In this document: one piece after another, positions 18,049 through 28,403 of the stretch
Layout of the letters: each line of letters begins with the position of its first letter
Position numbering within the stretch: the first letter of the stretch is position 1
NCBI GenBank assembly: GCA_022775985.1
Contig: JALFIM010000084.1
Span: forward strand, 1 to 64,000
DNA length: 64,000 nt
Reading direction: 5' to 3'
Source of the DNA: Prevotella sp.
GTDB taxonomy: Bacteria; Bacteroidota; Bacteroidia; Bacteroidales; Bacteroidaceae
Position numbers and translations under genes: made by a program
Notes under the pieces: generated by a model
Told to the model about the DNA's origin: nothing
The model's database searches: none
The model's input: the letters and a program-made list of their open reading frames with translations, nothing else

Positions 18049-18396
18049 TATGTATTCCTATTATTAGTAAAAGCGAAGTGCAAAGTTAACAGAAAAATCC
18101 GACCGAGCGAAACAAAACAGTGCATTTATTTGCGTGCCCCAGACGTGTGTGCTCATCACTTGCGCCGCCGTGAATTGCCATCGGGGACAGCACGATTGGC
18201 CGTATAATGTTGCAGAAAACCGTTTTTTTTTCTTACTTTTGCAATCCGAAACCTCATCCGTTTGCACCGCTCGTCACCGCCTGTTTGCGCGGTGACGGCA
18301 GTCGGCAATGCTCACGTCCATGCCTGTATGATGACGGTGGCGGCAATAGATGCCGCATGAGGCATAATAATATATAATGTAAGCACAGATAATCAG

Positions 18397-19812
18397 ATGT
18401 CATTACCCGAAGATTTCATTACAAGCACCCGGCAGCTTATGGGCGACCCCCTGTACGAGAGACTCATGGCAGGACTTGCCTCCGACCCGTCGGTAAGCGT
18501 GCGCCTGAACCCCTTTAAGGGCGGACTGGCCATCAGCGACATAAGCGTAGGGCACACGCCCGTGCCTTGGTGCGCGGAGGGCGCATACCTCGACTGCCGG
18601 CCTAACTTCACCTCCGACCCCCTGCTTCATGCCGGGGCCTACTATGTGCAGGACGCATCATCGATGTTTGTGTGCCATGTGCTGCGCCAGCTTGTAGACA
18701 GACCTGTGCTGATGCTCGACCTCTGTGCCGCGCCTGGCGGCAAGAGCACGGCGGCGAGAGCCGTGCTTCCGCAGGGCAGTATGCTCTTTGCCAATGAGCC
18801 AATGCGCCAGCGTGCCAACGTGCTCGATGAGAACCTGCAGAAGTTCGGGCACCCGGATGTGGTGGTGACAAACAGTTTTCCGCGCGAGTACCGCAAGTCA
18901 CGCATGACGTTTGACGTGGTGTTGGCCGACGTGCCCTGCTCAGGTGAGGGAATGTTTCGCAAGGACGAGGGCGCAGTGGCCGACTGGAGCCGCCGCAAGG
19001 TGGAGGAGTGCGCCTCGCTGCAGCGCGACATCGTGAGCGACGTGTGGCACTGTCTGTGCCCCGGCGGACTGCTCATATACTCCACCTGCACGTTCAATGC
19101 CGACGAGAACGAGCGCAACGCCATGTGGATAGCCGAGAATCTGGGCGGCGACTTCGTGAGCATACCCATAGAAGATGAGTGGGGCATCACGGGCGCGATG
19201 GTCGGTGAGCAACCCTGTTACAGGTTCCTGCCAGGGCTGACACGCGGTGAGGGACTGTTCATGACGGTGATACGCAAGCATGGTGAGGCATCCTCAAAAC
19301 CGCGCAAGGGCCGCGACAAGGGCGCGGAGCGGAAGAAAGCACGTACAGCCTTGGCATGCAGCGGCCTGACAGACAACGATGCCTACACCGTGATGGAGCA
19401 CGAAGGCCGCGTGTTTGCCGTGCGTAAGGAGTGGGCCGACAGCGTGACTGCGGCCCTGCGCACGCTCAATGTGATGACCGTCGGGGTGACGCTCGGCACA
19501 AGGCGCGGCAAGGACTTGGTGCCGGCGGAGTCTCTCGCCCTGTCGGCACAGATAGACAAGGCGGCGTATCATTGGGCAGAGGTGAGCCGTGATGATGCCC
19601 TGCGCTATCTCAGACGCGAGGCTTTGACGCTCGGGGCTGACGTACCCACAGGCTACGTGGGCGTATGTCACCGTGGGCTTCCGCTCGGATTCGTCAAGAA
19701 CATGGGCTGCCGCAGCAACAACCTCTATCCCGCGGAGTGGCGCATACGCAGCTCGCACGTAGCAGAACAGAAGTTCTCGCTTGTAGACGAAGCGCGTGGC
19801 GCACTCTGCTGA
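18397..19812 (+). CDS. RsmB/NOP-family rRNA (cytosine-C5-)-methyltransferase
   Basis: DLCAAPGGKSTAA, DVPCSGEGMFRK, IYSTCTFNADENE motifs. Confidence 0.93.
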   Translation: MSLPEDFITSTRQLMGDPLYERLMAGLASDPSVSVRLNPFKGGLAISDISVGHTPVPWCAEGAYLDCRPNFTSDPLLHAGAYYVQDASSMFVCHVLRQLVDRPVLMLDLCAAPGGKSTAARAVLPQGSMLFANEPMRQRANVLDENLQKFGHPDVVVTNSFPREYRKSRMTFDVVLADVPCSGEGMFRKDEGAVADWSRRKVEECASLQRDIVSDVWHCLCPGGLLIYSTCTFNADENERNAMWIAENLGGDFVSIPIEDEWGITGAMVGEQPCYRFLPGLTRGEGLFMTVIRKHGEASSKPRKGRDKGAERKKARTALACSGLTDNDAYTVMEHEGRVFAVRKEWADSVTAALRTLNVMTVGVTLGTRRGKDLVPAESLALSAQIDKAAYHWAEVSRDDALRYLRREALTLGADVPTGYVGVCHRGLPLGFVKNMGCRSNNLYPAEWRIRSSHVAEQKFSLVDEARGALC

Positions 19813-19869
19813 GTGCGGTGATGCTGCATGGTAGATAACGTATTGTGTAACACTTTGATACACAATGTG

Positions 19870-19957
19870 TTGTAAAATGGCCCATTTTGCGCTCTAAAAT
19901 GGCCCATTTCGCACCCTAAAACGGCCCATTTCGCAGTGCAAAACGGCCCATTTCGCA
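19870..19957. repeat. 4 x 22-bp near-palindromic array (GGCCCATTT family), copy 2
   Basis: ttgtaaaatggcccattttgcg|ctctaaaatggcccatttcgca|ccctaaaacggcccatttcgca|gtgcaaaacggcccatttcgca. Confidence 0.95.
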
Positions 19958-20027
19958 AACCGATGCTGCGGAGACTGATTTTACATAAAGCAGATACTGA
20001 ATACTCACGTAATAAAAACAGCATAAT

Positions 20028-20822
20028 ATGAAACAATATCTTGACCTGCTCAACAGGATTCTTACCGAGGGACACCGCAAGACCGACCGCACGGGTACGG
20101 GCACGATGAGTGTGTTCGGCAACCAGATGCGCTTCAGCCTTGACGACGGTTTCCCACTGCTTACTACCAAGAAACTGCATCTGAAGTCTATAATATATGA
20201 GCTGCTGTGGTTTCTGCGTGGCGACACCAACGTGCACTGGCTCCAGGAGCACGGCGTGCGTATATGGAACGAGTGGGCCGACGCCGACGGCGAGCTCGGC
20301 CCCGTGTACGGTCATCAGTGGCGTTCGTGGCCCGACTACAATGGCGGTACCATAGACCAGATACAGAACGTGATAGACCAGATAAGGACCCACCCCGACT
20401 CACGGCGCATGATAGTGAGCGCGTGGAACCCTGCGGAGATAGAGCAGATGGCCCTGCCGCCATGCCACTGCCTGTTCCAGTTCTACGTGGCCGACGGGCG
20501 GCTGTCGCTGCAGCTCTACCAGCGTTCGGCCGACACCTTCCTCGGCGTGCCGTTCAATATAGCCTCATACGCCCTGCTGCTCATGATGATGGCGCAGGTC
20601 ACGGGGCTCAAGCCAGGCGACTTCGTACACACTACCGGCGACACACACCTGTATCTCAACCACATAGAGCAGGCCAAGCTGCAGCTCACGCGCACTCCGC
20701 GCAAGCTGCCTGTCATGCACCTCAACCCAGACGTGAAGAACCTCTTTGACTTCAAGTACGAGGACTTCACGCTCGAGGGCTACGACCCGTACGACCATAT
20801 CAAGGCCGAGGTGAGCGTCTGA
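20028..20822 (+). CDS. thyA: thymidylate synthase
   Basis: full-length match; [43 protein letters not shown]. Confidence 0.98.
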   Translation: MKQYLDLLNRILTEGHRKTDRTGTGTMSVFGNQMRFSLDDGFPLLTTKKLHLKSIIYELLWFLRGDTNVHWLQEHGVRIWNEWADADGELGPVYGHQWRSWPDYNGGTIDQIQNVIDQIRTHPDSRRMIVSAWNPAEIEQMALPPCHCLFQFYVADGRLSLQLYQRSADTFLGVPFNIASYALLLMMMAQVTGLKPGDFVHTTGDTHLYLNHIEQAKLQLTRTPRKLPVMHLNPDVKNLFDFKYEDFTLEGYDPYDHIKAEVSV

Positions 20823-20861
20823 CACACCTCTTATGAACAACTGTAAAACTACCGCAACACT

Positions 20862-21341
20862 ATGAGAGTGAATATAATAGCTGCCGTGGCACGCAACAAT
20901 GCCATAGGCTACGATAACAAACTGATATATTGGCTGCCCGATGACCTGAAGCGTTTCAAGGCTCTGACCACGGGCCACACCATCGTCATGGGGCGCAACA
21001 CGTTTGAGTCGCTGCCCAAGGGTGCGCTGCCCAACCGCCGCAATGTGGTGCTCAGCCGCACGGTGGAGTCGTTCACGGGGTGCGACACCTACAAGTCGCT
21101 CGATGAGGCACTGGCAAGTTGTGCGCCCGATGAGGATATATATATAATAGGTGGGGCCAGCGTCTACGAGCAGGCCCTGCCCGTTGCCGACAGGCTTTGC
21201 CTGACGGAGATAGACGATGTGCCTGAGCATGCTGACACGTTCTTTCCCGACTACACCGCATGGAGGGAGCAGAGCCGCGAGGAGCACGGCACCGACGAGC
21301 GTCATAAGCACCGCTTCGCGTTTGTAGACTACGTGCGGTGA
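20862..21341 (+). CDS. folA: dihydrofolate reductase
   Basis: AAVARNNAIGYDNKLIYWLPDDLKRFKALTTGHTIVMGRNTFESLPKGALPNRRNVVLSR. Confidence 0.96.
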   Translation: MRVNIIAAVARNNAIGYDNKLIYWLPDDLKRFKALTTGHTIVMGRNTFESLPKGALPNRRNVVLSRTVESFTGCDTYKSLDEALASCAPDEDIYIIGGASVYEQALPVADRLCLTEIDDVPEHADTFFPDYTAWREQSREEHGTDERHKHRFAFVDYVR

Positions 21342-21478
21342 GCCGTGCCATACGGTGCGCCCACGTGTCGTAGCCGGCATGTGCGTGGCGTGTGTGCGGC
21401 CATGGTGCGGACTGTTGCTGCCTTTGCTGCCGCAGGAGACGGATGACAGGCATTTCACAGGCAATTTATACGGAAATA

Positions 21479-21510
21479 TTTGTGTATATAGAATTTATGT
21501 TATATTTTTG
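21479..21510 (+). promoter_or_regulatory. Bacteroidetes promoter upstream of TetR gene
   Basis: TTTG 21479-21482, 20 bp, TATTTTTG 21503-21510. Confidence 0.65.
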
Positions 21511-21554
21511 CACAGAATAAACTAATGTGCAAAATATAGTGGAGGAAATGATAA

Positions 21555-22148
21555 ATGTCCATATCTAAGACCAGGCAGAAGTTGGTGGACGTGGCACGTC
21601 AGCTGTTCGCAAAGAACGGCATAGCCAATACCACGATGAACGATATAGCCGTAGCATCGGGCAAGGGCCGCCGCACACTGTACACGTACTTCAACCGCAA
21701 GGAGGATGTCTACTCGGCCGTTATAGAGTCGGAGCTCGAGCGGTTGTCTGACAAGCTCGATGAGGTGGCATCCATGAAGATACGTCCGCAGGACAAAATC
21801 ATAGAGCTCATATACACCCACCTGAGCATGATACGTGAGACGGTGGTGCGTAACGGCAACCTGCGTGCGGAGTTCTTCCGCAACATCTGGATGGTGGAGA
21901 AGGTGCGCAAGAACTTCGATGAGGATGAGATAGAGCTGTTTCGTAAGGTGTATGCCGAGGGCAAAGCCGACGGAGAGTTCGACATCGAGGACGTAGACCT
22001 CGTGGCAGACATCACACACTATTGCATAAAGGGGCTTGAGGTGCCGTTCATCTACGGACGGCTCGGCCACGGTATGACCGAGGAGGCGAGCAAGCCGCTT
22101 GTCGCCAAGGTGGTGTATGGAGCCCTCGGACGCTCGGGAGTGAAGTAA
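21555..22148 (+). CDS. TetR/AcrR-family transcriptional regulator
   Basis: N-terminal HTH VDVARQLFAKNGIANTTMNDIAVASGKGRRTLYTYFNRKEDVY. Confidence 0.92.
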   Translation: MSISKTRQKLVDVARQLFAKNGIANTTMNDIAVASGKGRRTLYTYFNRKEDVYSAVIESELERLSDKLDEVASMKIRPQDKIIELIYTHLSMIRETVVRNGNLRAEFFRNIWMVEKVRKNFDEDEIELFRKVYAEGKADGEFDIEDVDLVADITHYCIKGLEVPFIYGRLGHGMTEEASKPLVAKVVYGALGRSGVK

Positions 22149-22258
22149 TCGGGCAACAGTAGCGGCCGTCACTGTGCCGTGGCGCATGGCCTATGCTGGC
22201 GCGGTGGTGTCGGTGCTGCTGTGTATTGAAACAACGTTTTAACATAAAAAATACTACA

Positions 22259-23005
22259 ATGGGAATGTTAACAGGTAAGACGGCACTCATCACAGGTGCC
22301 GCAAGAGGTATTGGAAAAGCCATCGCTCTGAAGTTCGCGTCAGAGGGTGCCAACATTGCTTTCACCGACTTGGTAATCGATGAGAACGGCAAGGCCACTG
22401 AGGCCGAGCTGCAGGCCATGGGCGTGAAGGCCAAGGGATATGCAAGCAACGCTGCCGAGTTCGGACAGACAGAGGAGGTGGTGAAGCAGATACATGCTGA
22501 CTTCGGAAGCATCGACATCCTCGTCAACAACGCAGGCATCACTAAAGACGGCCTGATGGTGAGAATGTCGGAGACACAGTGGGATGCCGTCATCGCGGTG
22601 AACCTGAAGTCTGCGTTCAACTTCATACACGCATGTACGCCTATCATGATGCGCCAGAGAAGTGGCTCTATCATCAACATGGCATCCGTAGTGGGTGTTC
22701 ACGGCAATGCAGGACAGTGCAACTATGCTGCATCCAAGGCTGGACTCATAGCCCTTGCCAAGAGCATCGGCCAGGAGTTGGGCAGCCGTGGCGTGCGTGC
22801 CAACGCCATAGCACCGGGCTTCATCGACACTGCCATGACTGAGGCTCTGCCCGAGGCCGTGCGCCAGGAGTGGATAAAGAAGATACCTCTGCGCCGTGGC
22901 GGCAAGGTGGAGGACATCGCCAACGTGGCTACGTTCCTCGCTTCTGACCTGTCGTCGTATGTCACCGGACAGGTCATACAGGTAGACGGCGGTATGAATA
23001 TGTAA
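22259..23005 (+). CDS. fabG: 3-oxoacyl-[ACP] reductase
   Basis: KTALITGAARGIGKAIALKFASEGANIAF; NNAG; YAASKAG; start at MGMLTGK. Confidence 0.94.
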   Translation: MGMLTGKTALITGAARGIGKAIALKFASEGANIAFTDLVIDENGKATEAELQAMGVKAKGYASNAAEFGQTEEVVKQIHADFGSIDILVNNAGITKDGLMVRMSETQWDAVIAVNLKSAFNFIHACTPIMMRQRSGSIINMASVVGVHGNAGQCNYAASKAGLIALAKSIGQELGSRGVRANAIAPGFIDTAMTEALPEAVRQEWIKKIPLRRGGKVEDIANVATFLASDLSSYVTGQVIQVDGGMNM

Positions 23006-23014
23006 TCTTTGGAG

Positions 23015-23677
23015 ATGAAGGTCGTCTACGAAGATAATCATATCATCATAGTCTCTAAGGACAGCGGCGAGATAGTCCAGGGCGATAAGACCGGGGATGA
23101 GCCGCTGTCGGAGACCGTGAAGCGATACATAAAGACCAAGTACGACAAGCCGGGGAACGTGTTCCTCGGCGTTGTACACCGTCTTGACCGTCCTGTGAGT
23201 GGCCTTGTGGTATTCGCAAAGACATCCAAGGCCCTGTCTCGCCTTAACGATATGTTCCGCAATGGTGACGTACACAAGACGTATTGGGCCGTCACTCATG
23301 GATATCCTCCTGCTGAAGAGGACACCATCACGCACTGGATAGTGCGCAATGAGAAGCAGAACAAGAGCTACGCCTATGACCATGAGGTGCCTGGTTCCAA
23401 GAAAGCCGTGCTGCACTATCACGTGATAGGCCGCACCGACAACTACACACTGATAGAGGTGAGGCTGCTTACGGGGCGGCATCATCAGATACGCTGCCAG
23501 TTGTCTAAGATAGGATGCCCCATCAAGGGAGACCTGAAGTACGGCGCAAGGCGCAGCAACCCCGATGGCGGAATATCGCTGCTGTCGCGCAGGGTGGAGT
23601 TCGTGCATCCCGTGTCTAAGCAGAATATCATAGCTGAGGCACCGCTTCCTGCTGATGCTGTATGGCACGCCTTGTGA
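23015..23677 (+). CDS. RluA-family pseudouridine synthase
   Basis: GVVHRLDRPVSGLVVFAKTSKA; LLTGRHHQIRCQL; start chosen at second ATG after GGAG. Confidence 0.9.
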   Translation: MKVVYEDNHIIIVSKDSGEIVQGDKTGDEPLSETVKRYIKTKYDKPGNVFLGVVHRLDRPVSGLVVFAKTSKALSRLNDMFRNGDVHKTYWAVTHGYPPAEEDTITHWIVRNEKQNKSYAYDHEVPGSKKAVLHYHVIGRTDNYTLIEVRLLTGRHHQIRCQLSKIGCPIKGDLKYGARRSNPDGGISLLSRRVEFVHPVSKQNIIAEAPLPADAVWHAL

Positions 23678-23792
23678 CCGCTGCATAGCGGTGGCGTGGC
23701 AGTCTCCTCAATATTACTTACCCAAACACAGCTTGCCGTGACACGATGGCGCCGCATTCGGCACCTGTCATGGCTTTCTTTGACTACGGCTT

Positions 23793-26700
23793 ATGAGCAA
23801 AACTAAAAAAATATTGGCGTGTATCGCGCTCGCACCTTTCCTTTTGTTCTTTATATTGGCATGTCTGCTGTATGTCCCGTCGGTGCAGAACTGGCTGGTG
23901 GGTAAGGTGACGGCGTATGTCACCGAGAACACCCCATGGGGTGTCTCGGTAGGAAGGGTGCGGCTCGTGTTCCCTCTCGACCTTGGCATAGATCGCTTTG
24001 TGCTCACACAGGCTGGCGACTCCGTGGCCCAGCAGACAGATACCATAGCCGATGTCAGGGACTTTGTGGTGGACGTGAAGATGCTGCCGCTCTTCAGTGG
24101 CGATGTGGTGTTCAATGGTTTCTTGCTCAAGGATGCGCGTATCAATACCTGCAATCTGGTAAGTGCCGCCCGCGTGTACGGCAAGGTGGGGCGGCTCTCG
24201 TTGTCGTCTGGGGGTGTGAGGCTGGGCAAGCATGGCGTGAGGCTCGACAAGGTGGGGCTTCGCGATGCTGATGTAGTGGTCATGATGAGCGACAGTGTGC
24301 CTGAGGACACCTCGCAGACTAAGACAGACTGGACGGTGGCGGTGTCGCGCATAGCAGTGGCCAACACCTCGGTTGACGTTCACATGCCTGGCGATACGCT
24401 TGGCGTACGTGTGGGTGTGGACAGGCTTGATGGCCGTGAGGGATTCTTTGACCTTGGAAATGAGGTGTACAGGCTGGCCTCGTTGGAGTGGAACGGCGGC
24501 ACGGCACGTTACGACAACCGCTTCGCCGCTCGTACAAAGGGGCTTGATGTGTCGCATATAGCGGTAGACAGTGTAGCTTTGCGCATAGACAGTATAGCCT
24601 ACGATAAGGCAGGACTGGCCCTTTCGGTGGCCAACTGTGCGTTTCGGGAGAGGTGCGGTCTTGTGGTCAAAGGCTTGCGGGGCGGCGTGTATCTTGACTC
24701 ATTGAGGTTGCGTCTGCCGTCGTTGGCGCTCACCACTCCTACCACTGCGCTCACCGCTAAGCTCGATATGGAGCTCAATGCTTTCTCCGACACCCTGCCG
24801 GGCCGCTTGCATGCCGGTCTTACGGGGCATGTCGGCTTTGACGATGTGGCACGTATCACAGACGCGTTGCCGCGTACTGCTTTGGCCACATTGCGCCGTA
24901 TGCCTCTCCATGTAGACATGGTGGCTGATGGCAACATGCGCTCTATGAGCATGCAGCGGCTGAAGCTGTCGCTGCCACGGGTTCTGAGCGTGGAGGCTTC
25001 GGGCAGTGTGCGTCATCTGGATAGACCGAACCGCATGTCTGGCATGCTGTCGTTTGATGCCAAAGCTCCCGATGCGGGACGGTTGAAGGCTTTGCTCCCA
25101 GCTTCGGTATCGTCGTCTGTCAACATACCACGGGGCATGCGGCTTACGGGAAAGGCCAGCATGGCAGGCTCATTGTACAGTGCTGACATGACGCTGCGGC
25201 AAGGAGGCGGACGGCTCGGAGCCGTGATGCATGTCGATACTCGCAATATGGCTTATGGCGGACGGCTTACGGCAGAGGGTATTAACATAGACAGTTTCGT
25301 GCCGGGCATGCGGCTTGGGCTGTTCAGCGGCCAACTGAAGGCCGAGGGCCGTGGCACAGATATATATTCGCCACGCACCAACCTGACGGCGGCGCTTGAC
25401 GTGTCGCGTTTCGCTGTGGCCCGTCGCGACTTCTCGGGATTGAGGGCTTCTGTCAGACTTGTGGGCGGTGTGGCGCGTGCAGAGCTATCTAATGACAACG
25501 ATATGGTGTCGGGCAACGTCACGCTCAGTGCCATAATGCACCGCAAGAAGGTTGATGCCAACCTCGTATGCAACCTCGCTAAGGTGGATTTCCAGAAGTT
25601 GCGCATCACTAAAAAGCCTTTCACCGTAAGTCTCAACAGCCGTTTGGCGTTGGCCACCGACCTCTCTGACAATTACAAACTGCAAGGCGTGGTGGCTGAT
25701 ATAAACATGCGCGACAGCATGCGCACCTATCATCCCGAGAATGTTGTTGCCGAATTGCTCACACGCACCGATACTACGAGTGCCAGCATAAGCTGTGGCG
25801 ACTTCCTGCTTCGGCTCAATGCCCATGGCGGCTACAAGCGTCTTATGCGTCATGGCGATAAGGTGTTGGCTGAGCTGAAACGTCAGATGGAGCAGAAATA
25901 TATAGACCAACTGAGGCTGAGGTCGCTGTTGCCTGAGATGTGTCTTACTCTTTCGGCAAGCAAGGAGAATGTGTTTACGCGCATGCTCAACCGCAAGGGC
26001 ATGGACTTCAAGTCCACTTTCATCGACATGGATGTGTCGCCTGTGGATGGTATAAACGGTATCGTGCGCATAGACTCGCTCATGGCATCGGGCATACAGA
26101 TTGACACGTTGCGCCTTGACGTGAAGTCAGACTCCGTAAAGACCGTGTTCGATGGGCGCATCGCCAACAACCGCCATAACCCTCAGTATGTGTTCACGGC
26201 CCTTTTCGGTGGTGCTCTTTATGAGCGTGGCGTGTTCTTCGGCACACGTGTGCTTGACTCGCACGACCGTCTGGGCGTAGCTCTCGGCATGAAGGCCGCC
26301 ATGGAGCCGGGAGGCATACGCATCTCTGTCGGAGGACCAGTCGATCCAGTGTTCGGTTATAAGAGATTCAGTGTCAACAAGGACAATTACATATTCCTTA
26401 CCGACAACAGCAGGGTGTCGGCAGACATCGACTTGCATGCCGATGACGGCACGGGCTTGCAGGTGTTCTCCAATGACAGTACCGAGGCGCAGCAGGACAT
26501 AACCGTCGGACTGCACAATTTCGAGCTCTCAAAGGTCATGTCTGTATTGCCGTATCTGCCCGACGTGTCGGGTGTGATGAACGGAGACTTCCACGTTATA
26601 AAGACTGTGGAGTCGCTGTCCGTGTCATCATCGGTGACGGTTGACAACATGGTGTACGAGGGTAGTGCCATAGGCAATGTGGGGTCGGAGTTCGTTTACA

Positions 26701-28403
26701 TGCCACTTGAGGATGGAACGCACTATGTAGACGGCACGTTGGAGTGCAACGGACATGATGTCGGGGCCATATCTGGCTCATACAACTCCGAGGGCGAGGG
26801 CTCAATAGACGCGTCTTTGAAGCTGTCGCGCACACCGCTCAATATGCTCAACGGCTTTGTAGACAATCAGGTTATCGGCTTCAGGGGCTACTGCACTGGC
26901 GAGATGAACGTCAAGGGGCAGTTGTCACACCCACATGTAGACGGCTCCTTGGCCCTCGACTCGGCATACATCGTCAGTACACCCTACGGCGTGGAGCTGC
27001 GTTTCGCTGACACTCCAGTGCGTATTGAGGACAGCCGCATGCGCTTTGACGACTTCAAGATGTATGCCCACAACCGCACTCCGCTTACCATCAATGGCTA
27101 TCTCGACTTCTCCAATCTTGATGACATGCGCCTTGATACGCGCATTATGGCCAACAACTACCTGCTCATTGACTCGAAGGAGAACGCACGCTCGGAGGCT
27201 TACGGCAAGGCTTATGTCAACTTCCTGGCCAGAGCGAGCGGTCCGCTCACGTCACTTAGCGTGCGTGGCAAGCTCGATGTGCTCGGAACGACAGACATGA
27301 CGTACATACTCCGCGACTCTCCGCTCTCTACCGACACCCAACTTGACGACCTCGTTAAGTTCACCGACTTCAATCAGAAGAAGGAAGTGAGCGTAGAGCG
27401 TCCTGTAATCACTGGAGTCAGCATGGACTTGAATGTAAACATTGATGAGGGAGCGCACATAATGTGCGCACTCAATGCCGACAAATCCAATTATGTAGAC
27501 CTCATAGGCGGTGGAAGTCTGCGCATGCAGTACGATGCAGTGGATGAGTTGAGGCTCACAGGGCGCTATACCCTCAGCAATGGCGAGATGAAATACTCAC
27601 TGCCCGTGATACCACTGAAGACCTTTACGATACAGGATGGCAGTTACGTGGAGTTTCTTGGCGACCCGATGAATCCACGGCTTAACATCACGGCCACCGA
27701 GCAGACCAAGGCTTCGGTAGCTACGGATGGAGGGTCGGGGCGTACTGTGCTCTTCAACTGTGGCGTGAAAATCACAAAGACACTCAATGACATGGGCTTG
27801 GAGTTCATCATTGATGCCCCAGAGGACTTGTCGCTGCACAATGAGTTGCAGACCATGACTGCAGAGAATCGCGGAAAACTTGCCGTCACGATGCTCACTA
27901 CTGGCATGTATCTCGCCGATGGCAACACCAGCTCCTTCTCCATGAACAGTGCGCTCAGCGCGTTCCTCAACAGTCAGATAAGCTCTATCTCCGGCAGCGC
28001 GTTGCGCACACTGGACCTCAGCTTTGGCATGGACAACACCACTATGGGCAGTGGCGAGACGCGGACGGACTACTCTTTCAAGTTCTCCAAGCGTTTCTGG
28101 AACAACCGCTTGCGCATCGTTGTCGGCGGAAAGGTGTCGTCGGGTGCTGATGCGGCGCGTCAGAACGACACGTTCTTCGACAACGTGACGTTTGAGTACC
28201 GTCTGAGCCAGAACTCAAACAAGTACTTGAAACTGTTCTATGACCGCGACAGCTACGACTGGCTTGAGGGCAATGTGGAGCAGTTCGGTGCCGGTTTTAT
28301 GTACCGTCGTAAGCTGCAGCGTCTCACAGACATATTCCGATTCAAGCATACCGACCCCATCGTGCTGATGCAGCCAAATGATTCAGTAAACAAGCAGAAG
28401 TGA
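23793..28403 (+). CDS. tamB: TamB/AsmA-like translocation and assembly module protein
   Basis: 1536 aa, N-terminal TM, C-terminal DUF490-like (FTIQDGSYVEFLGDPMNPRLNITATEQT...RIVVGGKVSSGADA). Confidence 0.85.
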   Translation: MSKTKKILACIALAPFLLFFILACLLYVPSVQNWLVGKVTAYVTENTPWGVSVGRVRLVFPLDLGIDRFVLTQAGDSVAQQTDTIADVRDFVVDVKMLPLFSGDVVFNGFLLKDARINTCNLVSAARVYGKVGRLSLSSGGVRLGKHGVRLDKVGLRDADVVVMMSDSVPEDTSQTKTDWTVAVSRIAVANTSVDVHMPGDTLGVRVGVDRLDGREGFFDLGNEVYRLASLEWNGGTARYDNRFAARTKGLDVSHIAVDSVALRIDSIAYDKAGLALSVANCAFRERCGLVVKGLRGGVYLDSLRLRLPSLALTTPTTALTAKLDMELNAFSDTLPGRLHAGLTGHVGFDDVARITDALPRTALATLRRMPLHVDMVADGNMRSMSMQRLKLSLPRVLSVEASGSVRHLDRPNRMSGMLSFDAKAPDAGRLKALLPASVSSSVNIPRGMRLTGKASMAGSLYSADMTLRQGGGRLGAVMHVDTRNMAYGGRLTAEGINIDSFVPGMRLGLFSGQLKAEGRGTDIYSPRTNLTAALDVSRFAVARRDFSGLRASVRLVGGVARAELSNDNDMVSGNVTLSAIMHRKKVDANLVCNLAKVDFQKLRITKKPFTVSLNSRLALATDLSDNYKLQGVVADINMRDSMRTYHPENVVAELLTRTDTTSASISCGDFLLRLNAHGGYKRLMRHGDKVLAELKRQMEQKYIDQLRLRSLLPEMCLTLSASKENVFTRMLNRKGMDFKSTFIDMDVSPVDGINGIVRIDSLMASGIQIDTLRLDVKSDSVKTVFDGRIANNRHNPQYVFTALFGGALYERGVFFGTRVLDSHDRLGVALGMKAAMEPGGIRISVGGPVDPVFGYKRFSVNKDNYIFLTDNSRVSADIDLHADDGTGLQVFSNDSTEAQQDITVGLHNFELSKVMSVLPYLPDVSGVMNGDFHVIKTVESLSVSSSVTVDNMVYEGSAIGNVGSEFVYMPLEDGTHYVDGTLECNGHDVGAISGSYNSEGEGSIDASLKLSRTPLNMLNGFVDNQVIGFRGYCTGEMNVKGQLSHPHVDGSLALDSAYIVSTPYGVELRFADTPVRIEDSRMRFDDFKMYAHNRTPLTINGYLDFSNLDDMRLDTRIMANNYLLIDSKENARSEAYGKAYVNFLARASGPLTSLSVRGKLDVLGTTDMTYILRDSPLSTDTQLDDLVKFTDFNQKKEVSVERPVITGVSMDLNVNIDEGAHIMCALNADKSNYVDLIGGGSLRMQYDAVDELRLTGRYTLSNGEMKYSLPVIPLKTFTIQDGSYVEFLGDPMNPRLNITATEQTKASVATDGGSGRTVLFNCGVKITKTLNDMGLEFIIDAPEDLSLHNELQTMTAENRGKLAVTMLTTGMYLADGNTSSFSMNSALSAFLNSQISSISGSALRTLDLSFGMDNTTMGSGETRTDYSFKFSKRFWNNRLRIVVGGKVSSGADAARQNDTFFDNVTFEYRLSQNSNKYLKLFYDRDSYDWLEGNVEQFGAGFMYRRKLQRLTDIFRFKHTDPIVLMQPNDSVNKQK

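Noticed and set aside
22340-23686. 448-aa minus-strand ORF
   Set aside because: Antisense shadow of fabG and the RluA-type synthase.
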